From Hippasteria phrygiana (taxonomy: Eukaryota > Echinodermata > Asteroidea > Valvatida > Goniasteridae), in contig JAZGUH010000274.1 in NCBI GenBank assembly GCA_037893225.1, positions 62,001-126,000 on the forward strand: 64,000 nucleotides of DNA. The letters are read 5' to 3'. Both the position numbers and the translations under genes were made by a program. Below are positions 53,894 to 64,000 of this stretch, in pieces. Numbering within the stretch: position 1 is the first letter of the stretch; each line of letters starts with the position of its first letter. The notes under the pieces are model-generated. The model was given only the letters and a program-made list of their open reading frames with translations. It did no database searches and was not told the DNA's origin.

Positions 53894-54165
53894 TCAAACT
53901 GACTGCCACAAATGCACATTTGGCCTGGCTTTCTATCTTAAAACTGACTGCCACAAAAGCACATTTGGCCTAGCTTTCTATCTTCAAACTGACTGCCACA
54001 AAAGCACATTTGGCCTGGCTTTCTATCTTCCAACTGACTGCCACAAAAGCACATTTCGCCTGGCTTTCTATCTTCAAACTGACTGCCACAAAAGCACATT
54101 TCGCCTGGCTTTCTACTTTCCAACTGACTGCCACAAAAGCACATTTGGCCTGGCTTTCTATGTTT
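53894..54165 (-). repeat. 45-bp tandem repeat
   Basis: Six units spaced exactly 45 bp (GACTGCCACA at 53901, 53946, 53991, 54036, 54081, 54126). In one minus-strand frame each unit gives a 15-residue peptide, MCFCGSQFEDRKPGQ with L/F, E/Q and D/S changes. The leftmost unit carries a G-to-T-type change giving a TAA stop. Period 45 keeps frame, but there is no start context or flanking coding sequence. Confidence 0.95.
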
Positions 54166-54176
54166 AGACCATAATT

Positions 54177-54287
54177 GGCTGTTTTGGAAACTTTTCCAAA
54201 ACAGCCCTTGTTTTCGTTAAGATTTTTTTTTTGGCTGTTTTGGAAACTTTTCCAAAACAGCCCTTGTTTTCGTTAAGATTTTTTTTT

Positions 54288-54319
<32 letters not shown>

Positions 54320-54480
54320 TTTAGCTGTTTCGGTACTCCAGCCGAAACAGCTCTTGTTTTCGTTAAGATTTTTTTTTTTTTTCTTTTTTTTTTTTTTCTT
54401 TTTTTAGCTTTTCCGCATACCTGCGGAAAAGGTATTGTTTTCGTTCCGGTTTTTTTTTTTCTTCTTCTTTTTCTTCTTCT
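54177..54480 (+). repeat. Four hairpin-plus-T-tract modules
   Basis: Hairpins at 54177-54206, 54233-54262, 54323-54352 and 54406-54433, each followed by (C)TTGTTTTCGTTAAG or ATTGTTTTCGTTCC and a long T-rich tract. The arms differ: GGCTGTTTTGGAAA (twice), AGCTGTTTCGG, AGCTTTTCCGCA. Each is matched by its own complement, with one mismatch in the last. They precede the CRE-rich field. Confidence 0.92.
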
Positions 54481-55229
54481 CCCCAAAACCCCATAAACTT
54501 TATGCACGTTTTTTCTAATCGGCACTTTTGCCCTTAAACAAACTTCAATCTTAATGAGAGTTGGCATACACTGAGACCCTGTACTGAACTCGTGCATATT
54601 ACTCTGACGTCATGATGACGTCATCATGTATCAAACTACAAGCAATTAAAGATTAGCAGATTTAATCTTTGAAAATCAATATAAAATCAACCGTGAGAGC
54701 CCGGAACTTGATTTTTGTGGGAATTGATAGTATAATCCAGGATCTTTATTTTATCTCGTGTGCGTCAAATCACGTGACCCTTCCTTCCGGTCCAAACCGG
54801 AAGTGCCTCATCATTTGAAAGTGGAAAAAGATGGGAACTTGCTTTCAACGATGTTGGTCTCCGACTAGGTTGTACTTCACCAAAAAATTATTTGTGACGT
54901 CATAAAATGTTCGAGCGCCCTCTAGCGGCAAGTTGAAAAATGCTTAAAATGAATAATCGGTCGATGTGTGTGGCGAAGTTTGCTGAAATCACTCTATAAT
55001 TGATGTATGTAATCGGCTTCACGCTAAGAACAAGTTGAGGTGGAGAAAAATTGATGACGTCACCAAACCGGAAGTTGCAATGAAAAGACCTTTAAACCTA
55101 AACAATTTGCTGAAAAATCAACCGCAAGAGATATAATGCAGATTTCTGCTTCAGATAGCATAGTTTACATAGCTCTCGAGTTTTCCGATAATGACGTCAC
55201 GATGACGTCATCAAGTATCAGATTACAAG

Positions 55230-55705
55230 CAACCAAAGATTTCTAGATTTAGTTTTTGAAAATCAATATAAAATCAACCGTGAGAGATCTGATTTTGCTT
55301 TGATGTGAACTGATAGAATAATCCAGGGTCTTCATTTTTTGTATTACGTGCAAAGTCACGTGACACTTCCTTCCGGTCTAAACCGGAAGTGCCTTATAAC
55401 TTGAAAGTTTAATTTTTGAAAATCAATATAAAATCAATCGAGAGAGATCTGATTTTGCTTTTTACGGGAACCGATAGAATAATCCAGGGTCTTCATTTTT
55501 TATATTACGTGCAAAGTCACGTGACCCTTCCTTCCGGTCGAAACCGGAAGTGCCTTATAATTTGAAAGTTTAATCTTTGAAAATCAATATAAAATCAATC
55601 GAGAGAGATCTGATTTTGCTTTTTACGGCAACTGATAGAATAATCCAGGGTCTTCATTTTTTATATTACGTGCAAAGTCACGTGACCCTTCCTTCCGGTC
55701 CAAAA
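55230..55705 (+). repeat. About 160-bp tandem repeat
   Basis: TTTGAAAATCAATATAAAAT recurs at about 55255, 55417 and 55575, with an older copy near 54671. Each unit carries GATCTGATTTTGCTT, AATCCAGGGTCTTCATTTTT, AAGTCACGTGAC, CTTCCTTCCGGTC and ACCGGAAGTG. CCGGAAGTG is an ETS-like and CACGTG an E-box-like word, but no function is implied. Confidence 0.92.
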
Positions 55706-55719
55706 CGGAAGTGAGATAA

Positions 55720-55987
55720 GTTAGGGTCAATTGTCATAAATAGACGTTGTGTTTTCCCTTGAAATATAAATCGGGCAGAGGATTCGAACCCAGGCCTCTG
55801 TAGTCTAAAGCTTTCAGTGCTCTACCAATATAGCCACAACAGTAGCTAGAGAAAATATTTTTACTTCAACCTTATATAGCTGTCTGAATAATGCGTGCGA
55901 TGCTTATTATATAAATTAACTTAATCATGAATATGCTTGATCGTAATAGCGGTCTAGATACGCCCATTTATGGTAATTGCCCCTAAC
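55720..55987. mobile_element. Inverted-repeat element enclosing a tRNA-like unit
   Basis: Left GTTAGGGTCAATTGTCATAA and right (complement) GTTAGGGGCAATTACCATAA are inverted over about 27 bp with several mismatches. It sits between two parts of the CRE field. Inside, on the minus strand, is a tRNA-like sequence (55770-55840). Target duplication is not visible. Confidence 0.6.
55770..55840 (-). mobile_element. tRNA-like sequence (tRNA pseudogene or SINE head)
   Basis: The minus strand has TGGCTATATTGGTAGAGC (plus 55819-55836) as A box and GGTTCGAATCC (plus 55780-55790) as B box, 46 bases apart start to start, with CAGAGGCCTGG between. The anticodon stem is not convincingly paired and no clean acceptor stem is seen, so I do not call a functional tRNA. 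Confidence 0.55.
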
Positions 55988-56500
55988 CTTCCTAGAGAAA
56001 ACAATTTGCCACTCGAACAGCCGCGCATCGCGCATATACATCATTTGTACACAATGTACAGTGCTAACCCCACAAATAGAGTTGTAAATGATTCCCTTTT
56101 AAAATTCTGTGTTTTTAATTCTCCAAATTAAGACCATAATGACGTGAACCAACATGTACCAAAACACATCAAAGTGCGATACTTATAATCGCAAAGAAAA
56201 CATATCTACAAATCTAAGGTATATTTCATGCAACCTTTATTATACTTTCACTCTTAATACTTTCACTCTTTAAACTTACTCTTTATTCCTTAATTCCTTT
56301 CATGTAAAAAAAAAAGAAAATGGAGAGCGGAAAAGCTATGTGTACTGTTCATCAACAGTCACACATCTCTCGTTTATTTTTATTTTTTGTCTACTCGCTC
56401 CATTCGTTTTACGCACATTTTCATTCTCGCCGCCTCTTTTCGTCTTTAACTTTCTTCAATCAGACTGAGAAGTCCAACAATAATTCATCATCATTCGCTG
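55988..56500. other. Low-motif part of the CRE field
   Basis: No CRE motif between about 55200 and 56510 apart from flanks. No gene recognised; the frame at 56320-56526 has no domain. Confidence 0.5.
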
Positions 56501-57669
56501 ATGTGCATATAACAATGACGTCATGATGACGTCAGCAGTTGTCAAGTTATGACCTCCTTGAATATTAATTAGGCGATTTTGTGGAACCCATATCTGAAAA
56601 ACAACGGCGGTGGCGTCAATTCTCTCTATTGCAAAGTCTTTGTTGGGTGCCCGAAATGTATCTGCGTAAGTGAAATTTTCGTGACGTCATCATGACGTCA
56701 ATGGGAGGTCTTTAAATTCAATCTAGAATTTAGTATACTTAGCAATCGCGTATGACAAAAAACCTTCGGGAGTTTTAACCGTTGTATTTTCGTGTACCTA
56801 ATTCCAACTTTTCGTGATCGTAGCTCACTCTATTCTCAACATATTCCCATTTCAAATCTTAGGTCCAAAACAATATAACAAAGGAATTCTGGGAAGGCAG
56901 TAACCATGAGTATGTTGTGGCGGTCCGCGTACAAATCTCAGTTTTTTTCGTCTCTCGGGTTTCCCATTTTCAGACTCCTCTCCCATAGGGTTTGTGCACG
57001 TCTTTTTTTCAACAGGGCATTTGGGCACTTTGGGAAAACCGATCGACTTGAGACTTGGTGTGCAGAGGTCACGTGACGTCATCTTAAAGGTGCATTCTTA
57101 AAGGTGCATTATTGACTTGAGACTTGGTGCGCAGAGGTCACGTGACGTCATCTTAAAGGTGCATTCTTAAAGGTGCATTATTGAATGGCTCATATCTAGA
57201 GAACCGTAGGTCCGATTCATTTCAAAGTTGCTAAATTGGTTGGCCAGCATTCGTAAAAGATTAAAATAAATGATGACGTCATGATGACGTCATCTTAAAG
57301 GTGCATTTTTGAAAGGCACATATCTAGAGAACTGTAGGTCCGATTAATTTCAAAGTTGGTTAATTGGTTGGCCAACATATGCAAAAGTTGAAAATAAATG
57401 ATGACGTCATGATGACGTCATCAAGGGTCACGTGACGTCATCTTTTCTCATCACTTATTTCTAATCGTTTTGAAAACGGAATCAAACTTCACCTTAATCG
57501 TTCGCGTGATTTTTTTTTTTGTGCTTCCTTTTCAGACTTTTTTCCCATAGCATTTGTACACGTTTTCTTTCTTACCGGCACTTTGGCTACTTTGGTGCAC
57601 CCGATTGACTTTAAACTTGGCAGATACTTAGACAAACTGCTCAGAATGTGTCCCGAACTTTTTGGTCAT

Positions 57670-58440
57670 GATGACGTCATCACGTGATTTTTTATGAATT
57701 TTTGAAATTTGAAAATCGTAAAATTCTTTTCAATATATCTAGCAAACAAAACAAGATATTTTCAAAATTCTTTTTGTTATAGCTTTGGTATGTCTCAAAG
57801 ATATGCCCTAAAACGGAGAAAATGTGTGACGTCATGATGACATCATCAAAAATGTGCTTTTTTATAACACATATAAGGATAGGTCCGATCGTCATGAAAA
57901 TTGGTGGGTAGGTAGATACTGGCACTAGGATGCAAAATCCAAAGTGACGTCATGATGACGTCATCACGTGATTTGTTATGAATTTTTGAAATTGTGAAAA
58001 TCGTAACATTCTTTTAAATATATCTGGCAAACAAAACAAGATATTTTCAAAATTCTTTTTGTTATAGCTTTGGTAGGTCTCAAAGATATGCCCTAAAAAG
58101 GAAAAAAATGTGTGACGTCATGATGACATCATCAAAAATGTGCTTTTTTAAAACACATATAAGGATAGGTCCGATCGTCATGAAAATTGGTGGGTAGGTA
58201 GATACTGGCACTAGGATGCAAAATCCAAAGTGACGTCATGATGACGTCATCACGTGATTTGTTATGAATTTTTGAAATTTTGAAATCGTAACATTCTTTT
58301 AAATATATCTCGCAAACAAAACAAGATATTTTCAAAATTCTTTTTGATACAGCTTTTGGTATGTCTCAAAGATATGCCCTAAAAGGCGAAAATTGTGTGA
58401 CGTCATAATGACATCATCAATTTTTTTCTTTTTACGCATG
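57670..58440 (+). repeat. 285-bp tandem units, block 1
   Basis: Units begin TGACGTCATGATGACGTCAT, then CACGTGATTT, at about 57667, 57944 and 58231 (about 277 and 287 bp apart). Each contains AACAAAACAAGATATTTTCA, then a degenerate second CRE pair with GACATCATC, then AGGATAGGTCCGATCGTCAT. Confidence 0.92.
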
Positions 58441-59215
58441 TAAGGGTCGGTCCGATTAAAAAAATGTATACATTGAATTTTTCTCTACCTAATTCAACAA
58501 TTTCGTGATCGTGGCTCACTCAAGTATTAAGAAATAACAGGCATCTGAAAATTGTGACCAAATTCAATATAACACAAAGGAATTCTACAAATCAAAAAAT
58601 TAGCTGGCCTGACGTTTCGAACTTAAGCAAGTTCTTTCTCAAGGGAAGGACAGAAACCATGGCTTTCATGTGGCATGCTGTCTATAAAGAGTTGATCTCT
58701 AGTCTTTTTTTCAAGTCGTTAGACAAGTCGTAGGCAGACACTTACACCAACTGCTCAGAATGTGCGCCAAACTTTTACGTCATGATGACGTCATCACATG
58801 TCACGTGACGTCATCTTAAAGGGGCATTTTTGGAAACCATATATCTACAAAAGTACAAGTCAGATTAAGTTTAAACGTGGTATTTAGTTATGCCAGCATG
58901 TGTTAGATTAAAATTTATGTGACGTCATGATGACGTCATCGGCTAATTTTCTATAATTTTTTTCATTTTTGAAAGTTCATTTAAATCACATAATTTTACA
59001 CAAAAAAACAAAACAGCCCTGTGTTTGTCCACAAACACTGCACCATACATCTAGTTTTTTTTTTGTTTTTTTTGTTTTTTTTTTCCTTTTCAGACTTTTT
59101 CCCATAGCATTTGTACACGTTTTCTTTCTTACCGGCACTTTGGCTACTTTTATGTTACCGATTGACTTCAAACTTGGCAGACACTTAGACTGCTCAGAAT
59201 GTATGCCGAACATTT

Positions 59216-59790
59216 ACGTCATGATGACGTCATCACGTGATTTTTTATGAATTTTTGAAATATTAAAATCGTAATATTCTTTTTAATATATCTAGCGAAC
59301 AAAACAAGATATTTTCAAAATTCTTTTTGTTATAGCTTTGGTATGTCTCAAAGATATGCACTAAAAGAAAAAAAAATGTGTGATGTCATGATGACGTCAT
59401 CAAAAATGTGCTTTTTTAAAACACATATAAGGATAGGTCCGATCGTCATGAAAATTGGTGGGTAGGTAGATACTGGCACTAGGATGCAAAATCCAAAATG
59501 ACGTCATGATGACGTCATCACGTGATTTGTTATGAATTTTTGAAATTTTGAAAATCGTAACATTCTTTAAAATATATCTGGCAAACAAAACAAGATATTT
59601 TCAAAATTCGTTTTGTTATAGCTTTGGTAGGTCTCAAAGATATGCCCTAAAAAGGAAACAAATGTGTGACGTCATGATGACATCATCAAAAATGTGCCTT
59701 TTTAAAACACATATAAGGATAGGTCCAATCGTCATGAAAATTGGTGGGTAGGTAGATACTGTCACTAGCATGCAAAATCTGAAATGATGT
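59216..59790 (+). repeat. 285-bp tandem units, block 2
   Basis: Two further units starting near 59216 and 59500, 284 bp apart, same order as block 1. They follow a T-tract/CAGACTTTTTCCCATAGCAT module and end at a second AACAGCCCTGTGTTTGTCCA hairpin (59887-59904; first at 59021-59038). Confidence 0.9.
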
Positions 59791-59949
59791 CATGATGACG
59801 TCATCGGCAATTTTTTTTATGATTTTTGAAATTTTTGAAATTTCATTTTAATCACAAAATTTTACACAAAAAAACAAAACAGCCCTGTGTTTGTCCACAA
59901 ACACTGTACCATATGTCTAGTTTTTATTTTGATGTCGTTAGTCTAGCCA

Positions 59950-60380
59950 GGGGCTCCTGCAGTGCCAGCCGCTCGACTTTGAAATCTTGTCGGTGCTCCC
60001 TGGCCAATTACCTTATGCTACTAATGCAAATTACCTCCGATGTAGGAAACTCAAAGGGGGAAATGGGCATGACCTTTGACCCCGAGCCTCGCTGAAGCCG
60101 TTCACCTGGGGAAGCTGCGGTGGGGGGGATGTGGTGGCCGTTGAGTCGTTCACTCCTCGCAGTGACAAGTGAGGGCTCTCCCCTGGGTTTGTATGGGTTT
60201 ATACACCAAGCAATAAGCCTTCTTTCGGTTTACGAAATGAGCATTCCTGGCAAACACTGAACATCGGAACAAGGCTTGAATTTCATAAAAACTTCCGAAA
60301 CACCATCAGGTTAGTACCAGTACAAATGATCTGCGAGACAGGAGGATGTTTTTTCTTCAAAAAAATTGCTAAGAACATTT
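59950..60380. other. Unassigned stretch
   Basis: No gene recognised. Confidence 0.5.
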
Positions 60381-61910
60381 TAGGGCCGAGTCAAATTGAA
60401 TAATTGAAAATTTTAATATTAGAACTACCATTCAATCAAATATTCAAATATTCGGTTGTCCGGACGGATGATTTTGGGGTAAACAAAGTATATACAGAGG
60501 CAGTCCAATTAACGCACGAAACGGCTCATTATCATCATTATAACAGATTCCATTACAAATAGTGGAGTCTCATTTCACATAGCGCGCGCGTGTACGCGGA
60601 AGACACACACGCACAACATTTGCGTACAACGCATATGAAATGAAGGTCAAACATTTCACGCTTCGGGCTACGTAACTGACCATTTTCAAACAATGGCCAC
60701 TTCAGATTCTGAAAGACGCATGATTTCTGATGCATTTCATGCTACTTTGATGGTCATATCTTAAAAAAATGCACCCGCTGTAATGAAATCTTTACGTTCA
60801 TGTATTTTATTTGACCCACCGTGTTACAGGCACGTACAGGCTATCTCGGTGCGAGTATTGCGGCGGACACGCTGTGAATTAACGCCCCCTGCTTAATTCT
60901 TTACATGGACCAGTCAACCTTTGCCACATGAGTACCAGCTACTTCAAATCCCAAGGAAGCTAAGATGATCGCTTTTGATTTCATTGTTTTTGTAAAAAAA
61001 AAAACACCCGCTAACAGGCAATGAATTAATGCGCGAGTAATTTTTACAGCAAACTGTATGTTGCCGGGCACCGACGGACCTTTACCACTTCACTGGCGGG
61101 GGGGTTTAATGTATAGTTCCGGAGGGGCGGATACGTACAAGCATTACAAGGCATCAAAATAATGAAACAAACCTCAATATCAAAAACTTATGTTGGTCGT
61201 TACATCCGACTCCTTCTCTTTCCGCCTAATACCTTTAATTTAGGAATACTATTTAAACGCCGATAAAAACCTGGGTGATACTTGGCCCGATTCTGCCGAG
61301 TGTTACGCATCATGTACGCCATCCACATGGAAAATGGCGCGGTAAGCGCAGCACGCACAGTATACATCACATAAATACCACACGCAGCTGCGATGGTAGA
61401 CTTGCATTGGCACACTGTGCACACGCACAAAGAAATAATCGTGCGAACTACGAAAAAACGCGCACGAGACATAATCAAGAAGCGACTTAATAAAGTTGAA
61501 TACTGCGCGTCATTTTGAGACTCCGCGTGTGCAAACTTTTTGTAATGCTCACTTTTATGACTATCGCCAGCACCGAGGAATGATTTAGTAAATTTCTGCA
61601 CATTTGCAAAAATGCAGAAATGCAGAAATACTTTTTTTTGCCCTTTTGAGAAATTTTTTTTTTTTTTTCCCGACAAAAAGTAGAAACAGGTACATTCATC
61701 ATTACGTTTAACCATGGAGGTAGGAACACAGATAGATAGCCTGCTGTCATACAATTATTGGACAGGAACTGACCACGAAGTCTCGGATGCAATTACACTT
61801 TTTTCCTCTCTTATATTCCTTTGCATTTCACCTTCGAATATTCAAACTCAAAAATAAATATTTGAATATTTGAATATTCGATAATTGATCGAATATTCAG
61901 CACAGCCCTA
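60381..61910. mobile_element. hAT-like element, 1.5 kb, decayed
   Basis: Left end TAGGGCCGAGTCAAATTGAA; right end GAATATTCAGCACAGCCCTA (inverse TAGGGCTGTGCTGAATATTC). Repeated AATATTCAAATATT words sit inside both ends. Flanks GAACATTT and GAATGCAG agree poorly, so the 8-bp duplication is lost or an end is misplaced. A 184-codon minus-strand frame (61754-61200) has no recognisable transposase motif. Confidence 0.55.
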
Positions 61911-62163
61911 GAATGCAGGTGTGCCATTGAGTACATCTTGAATTTGTAAAGTGAATGAAAATACACAGGCAGATTTCATTTATTTCGAGTCAAATATGAT
62001 TCATTTTTAAAAATGAAAAATTATTTGAAAGAAACGTAGCCAGCCCACTGATCTAGTTTGGTGCTGGAATCTGCTACACCAATGCATACATTAATGGCTT
62101 CGTCCGCTGCGGCTGGTCCAGTGCAAATTTGGCAGAAAGACTTTTACAAGCATGTACTTTAGC
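61911..62163. other. Unassigned stretch
   Basis: Nothing recognised. Confidence 0.5.
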
Positions 62164-62307
62164 TAACCCTAACCCTCCAGGGTATTTTGGCTAGAAACCC
62201 TGCCAGACGCATCAGATTGCATACTTTGTCACATTGACTTGTGTGCAGAGTGCAGCAAGGTCAAGCTGTCACCACAGATGCACTGTGCTGCATCTGGCAG
62301 GGTTTAT
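62164..62307 (-). mobile_element. TAACCC palindromic MITE, copy 2
   Basis: Inverted relative to 44749-44898 and very similar: TAACCCTAACCCTCCAGGGT, then CCTGCCAGACGCATCAGATT, then CACAGATGCACTGTGCTG and CTGGCAGGGTTTA. The telomere-like right extension is missing. Confidence 0.85.
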
Positions 62308-63202
62308 AGGGCTTTAGTGGATTTTTGCACCAATAACATAATGACTTTGATTGCAAACAAAAAAACATGCTGGATGAAACCTACGCAACTTTTGACTGAA
62401 AAGAAATGTGCGGCATGTGCAGTGTTTGAAAATAAGTTTCGTATGAAAGTCATGCCATGTATACAAGCTTCAAAGCATCTCCAATTCTCAATCATACATG
62501 CATGCCACAAAGCGTTTAAGCAACTGCATCCATGTTCGGACTGAAAATTTCAATTCAATCGATTTCCTCCTACTAACAAATTATTAATTTATAGGAAATT
62601 TTTGAACCAAAAAACACTTACTACACTCTATTTGGTCTTCTTAAATAAGCGTCCGAAATTTGAAACTTATTTGTTGCTTGTCCAACGGTTGATATTAGGA
62701 GAATGTCTCACTGGAAACCTTGTTACTTATTGACAAATTAGCAATTTCATTATTTTCAGGGCGAAACACCCCCAAATGCACTGACGCAGCAGCTTCAACT
62801 TTCACGCAATTCTCACATCAAAAGGGGAAAAAAAACTACTGGCAATGAGCAATTCTTTACAATAAAAACACTCCGGCAAAGAGATCTGAATGTAAATTTG
62901 CCGGCAGTGCAGACGTCTGAATGCAGGCAGGCCTGGGTCGGGACCGAATCCACAGTTCTAGGGGACACTGACTCTACAAACGACTCAGAGCGCGGCGATC
63001 ACACCCCACATAAAGCTTGTTCAAATAAGCTTTTTGGGGGTAGTCAACTCCGTTTTTGTATACCTAGCCCAATTGAGGGAAGAGAGAGAGGCCCCTCGGG
63101 GTATTTTGTAAAGCCCTCAATTTGAAGAGGTGAAGTGGTCCTCAATTTCTTCTTCAAGGCCAGAGCGATGAGGCTTGCATATTGCACAAGTCATTTTTAA
63201 AA
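62308..63202. other. Unassigned stretch
   Basis: No supported gene. A 101-codon frame starting at 62239 begins inside the preceding MITE. Confidence 0.5.
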
Positions 63203-63380
63203 GTAGTGTACATGATTGGTTATTGTTGAAGTTTTCAGGAATGGGCGGATTTGGGGGTTAGTATTTAATATAGGAAATATCGTTCCACTGACCTGTTCAA
63301 AGTTTTGCGTTCTTGGATGGCGAAAAAGAAAGGAGAAAAACAGCGTTCGTTTTCAACCGTCGGGCAGCATTTGTTATAGC
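63203..63380 (-). mobile_element. TTAA-family MITE 1a, end fragment
   Basis: AAAAGTAGTGTACATGATTG, then TTTCAGGAATGGGCGGATTT, then GAAATATCGTTCCACTGACC, then TTCTTGGATGGCGAAAAA, ending at CAACCGTCGGGCAGCATTTG just before the stem-loop region, of which only a trace (TTTGTTATAG) remains. Confidence 0.85.
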
Positions 63381-63439
63381 ACCCTCTTTTGTAAATGGGA
63401 TCATTTTCAATTGGTCACATAACATGTATAGGGGCCGAG

Positions 63440-64000
63440 GGGCTGACTTCGTGATCCACGTGGTTGTCACTTGTTGGATTCGAACCAGCCACATCACAGG
63501 CAAATGGCAATGAAGAACCTAGAAGCTAGAAAGGAAATTATCCACTTTAAGTTGAGTATCTGATAAAGGGAAGGTCTCTATGCGTGTGGGCTGACTACCT
63601 GATTCACTTTGTTTACACCGGTTGGATTCGAACCAGCCACATCACAGGCAAATTTCAAGGAAGAACCTAACGGCTAGGAAGGAAATTATCCATTTTGAGG
63701 GAAGATAAAAAGCAGATTGGGCCGACTACGCGATCCATTTTGTTGTCACTGGGTGGATTCGAACCAGCCACATCACAGATAAATGGCAAGCAAGAACCTA
63801 GCGGCTAGGAAGGAAATTATCCGTTTTGAGTTGAGTACGGTATCTGATGAGGGAAGATAAAGAGCAGAGTGGGCTGACTACTCAATCCACTTTGTTGTCA
63901 TTGGTTAGATTCGAACCAGCCACATCACAGGCGAATGGCAAGGAAGAACCTTGAAGCCAGGAAAGAAATTATCCACTTTGAGAGGAGTATCCGATAGGAC
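63440..64000 (-). repeat. Tandem array with tRNA-like B boxes, running off the window
   Basis: GGATTCGAACCAGCCACATC recurs at about 63476, 63624, 63755 and (as AGATTCGAACC) 63907; units of roughly 131-152 bp. The minus strand gives GGCTGGTTCGAATCC, a consensus polymerase III B box. About 42 bases upstream lies a loosely A-box-like TAGCCGCTAGGTTC. Units also share AAGAACCTAG and AGGAAATTATCCACTTT. The array is cut by the window end, so its extent is unknown. Confidence 0.9.

Larger units (their letters stand above)
54600..59830 (+). repeat. CRE-palindrome repeat field
   Basis: About 35 copies of TGACGTCA by eye, mostly as the composite TGACGTCATGATGACGTCA or a one-base variant. It is organised in modules: T-tract, CAGACTTTTTCCCATAGCAT, TTACCGGCACTTTGGCTAC, GATTGACTTCAAACTTGGCA, then CRE motifs and AGATATTTTCAAAATTC text. 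Module starts appear near 56940, 57520 and 59060, with a diverged one near 54470. Only compositional frames are open. Family identity is unknown to me. Confidence 0.9.

Noticed and set aside
54600..59830. Gene regulatory enhancer for a neighbouring gene
   Set aside because: CRE sites are repeated with the surrounding unit, and no gene is visible nearby; a repeat array explains them without assuming function.
61090..61140. GGGGCGGAT transposon end near 61125
   Set aside because: No partner end at a plausible distance; word too short alone.
61200..61754. 184-codon minus-strand open frame
   Set aside because: Lies inside a decayed hAT-like element; no transposase motifs such as the hAT dimerisation region are visible.

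Overview
This window looks like non-coding DNA from a large, repeat-rich animal genome, most likely a marine invertebrate deuterostome such as an echinoderm. I see no bacterial-style operons and no convincing long coding region. What is present is tRNA-derived SINEs, 5'-truncated non-LTR (LINE) tails, many short transposons with terminal inverted repeats (TIRs), minisatellites, and repeated ACATGTACATGTA-type words. The taxon is an inference from repeat style and cannot be proved from this sequence alone. The window could be intergenic or one long intron. The long open frames are either opened by stop-free tandem repeats or lie inside transposons and SINEs. I support no complete protein gene; two weak exon candidates are listed.

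Layout. 0-11 kb: a Rep3 copy, a TTAA-family MITE, a hAT internal fragment, a Tc1-like foldback carrying a second MITE, a degenerate tandem repeat and a LINE 3' end. 11-13.3 kb: a small MITE and two neighbouring 12-bp minisatellites, the larger with about 94 units and no visible indel. 13.3-18 kb: SINE tails, a hAT element with a perfect 8-bp target duplication inside Rep3, a head-to-head SINE pair, and further MITEs. 18-25 kb: sparse. 25-34 kb: TTAA-family copies joined end to end, a 23-bp tandem repeat, a 4-bp-periodic cryptic repeat, and a multiply nested cluster at 32.1-33.2 kb. 34-45 kb: LINE tail, hAT-like elements, a SINE inside a SINE. 47-54 kb: 12-, 20- and 45-bp tandem repeats and two hAT-like elements with GGACTC subterminal repeats, one a 2.27-kb element with perfect target duplications and two further elements nested inside. 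54-60 kb: a 5.5-kb repeat field dominated by the CRE palindrome TGACGTCA, introduced by hairpins whose stems differ but stay paired. 60-64 kb: another hAT-like element, a TAACCC foldback, and a tandem array with tRNA-like B boxes running off the right end.

How it fits together. The window is mainly a record of insertion. Nested pairs give relative ages: SINE into SINE, hAT into Rep3, a TA-target palindrome into the TIR of a TTAA-family MITE, and the same palindrome family into a foldback inside a hAT element. No recognisable transposase domain is seen, so the DNA elements here appear non-autonomous. The SINE family and the LINE fragments share a 3' tail with a small hairpin, which fits SINEs borrowing that LINE's machinery.
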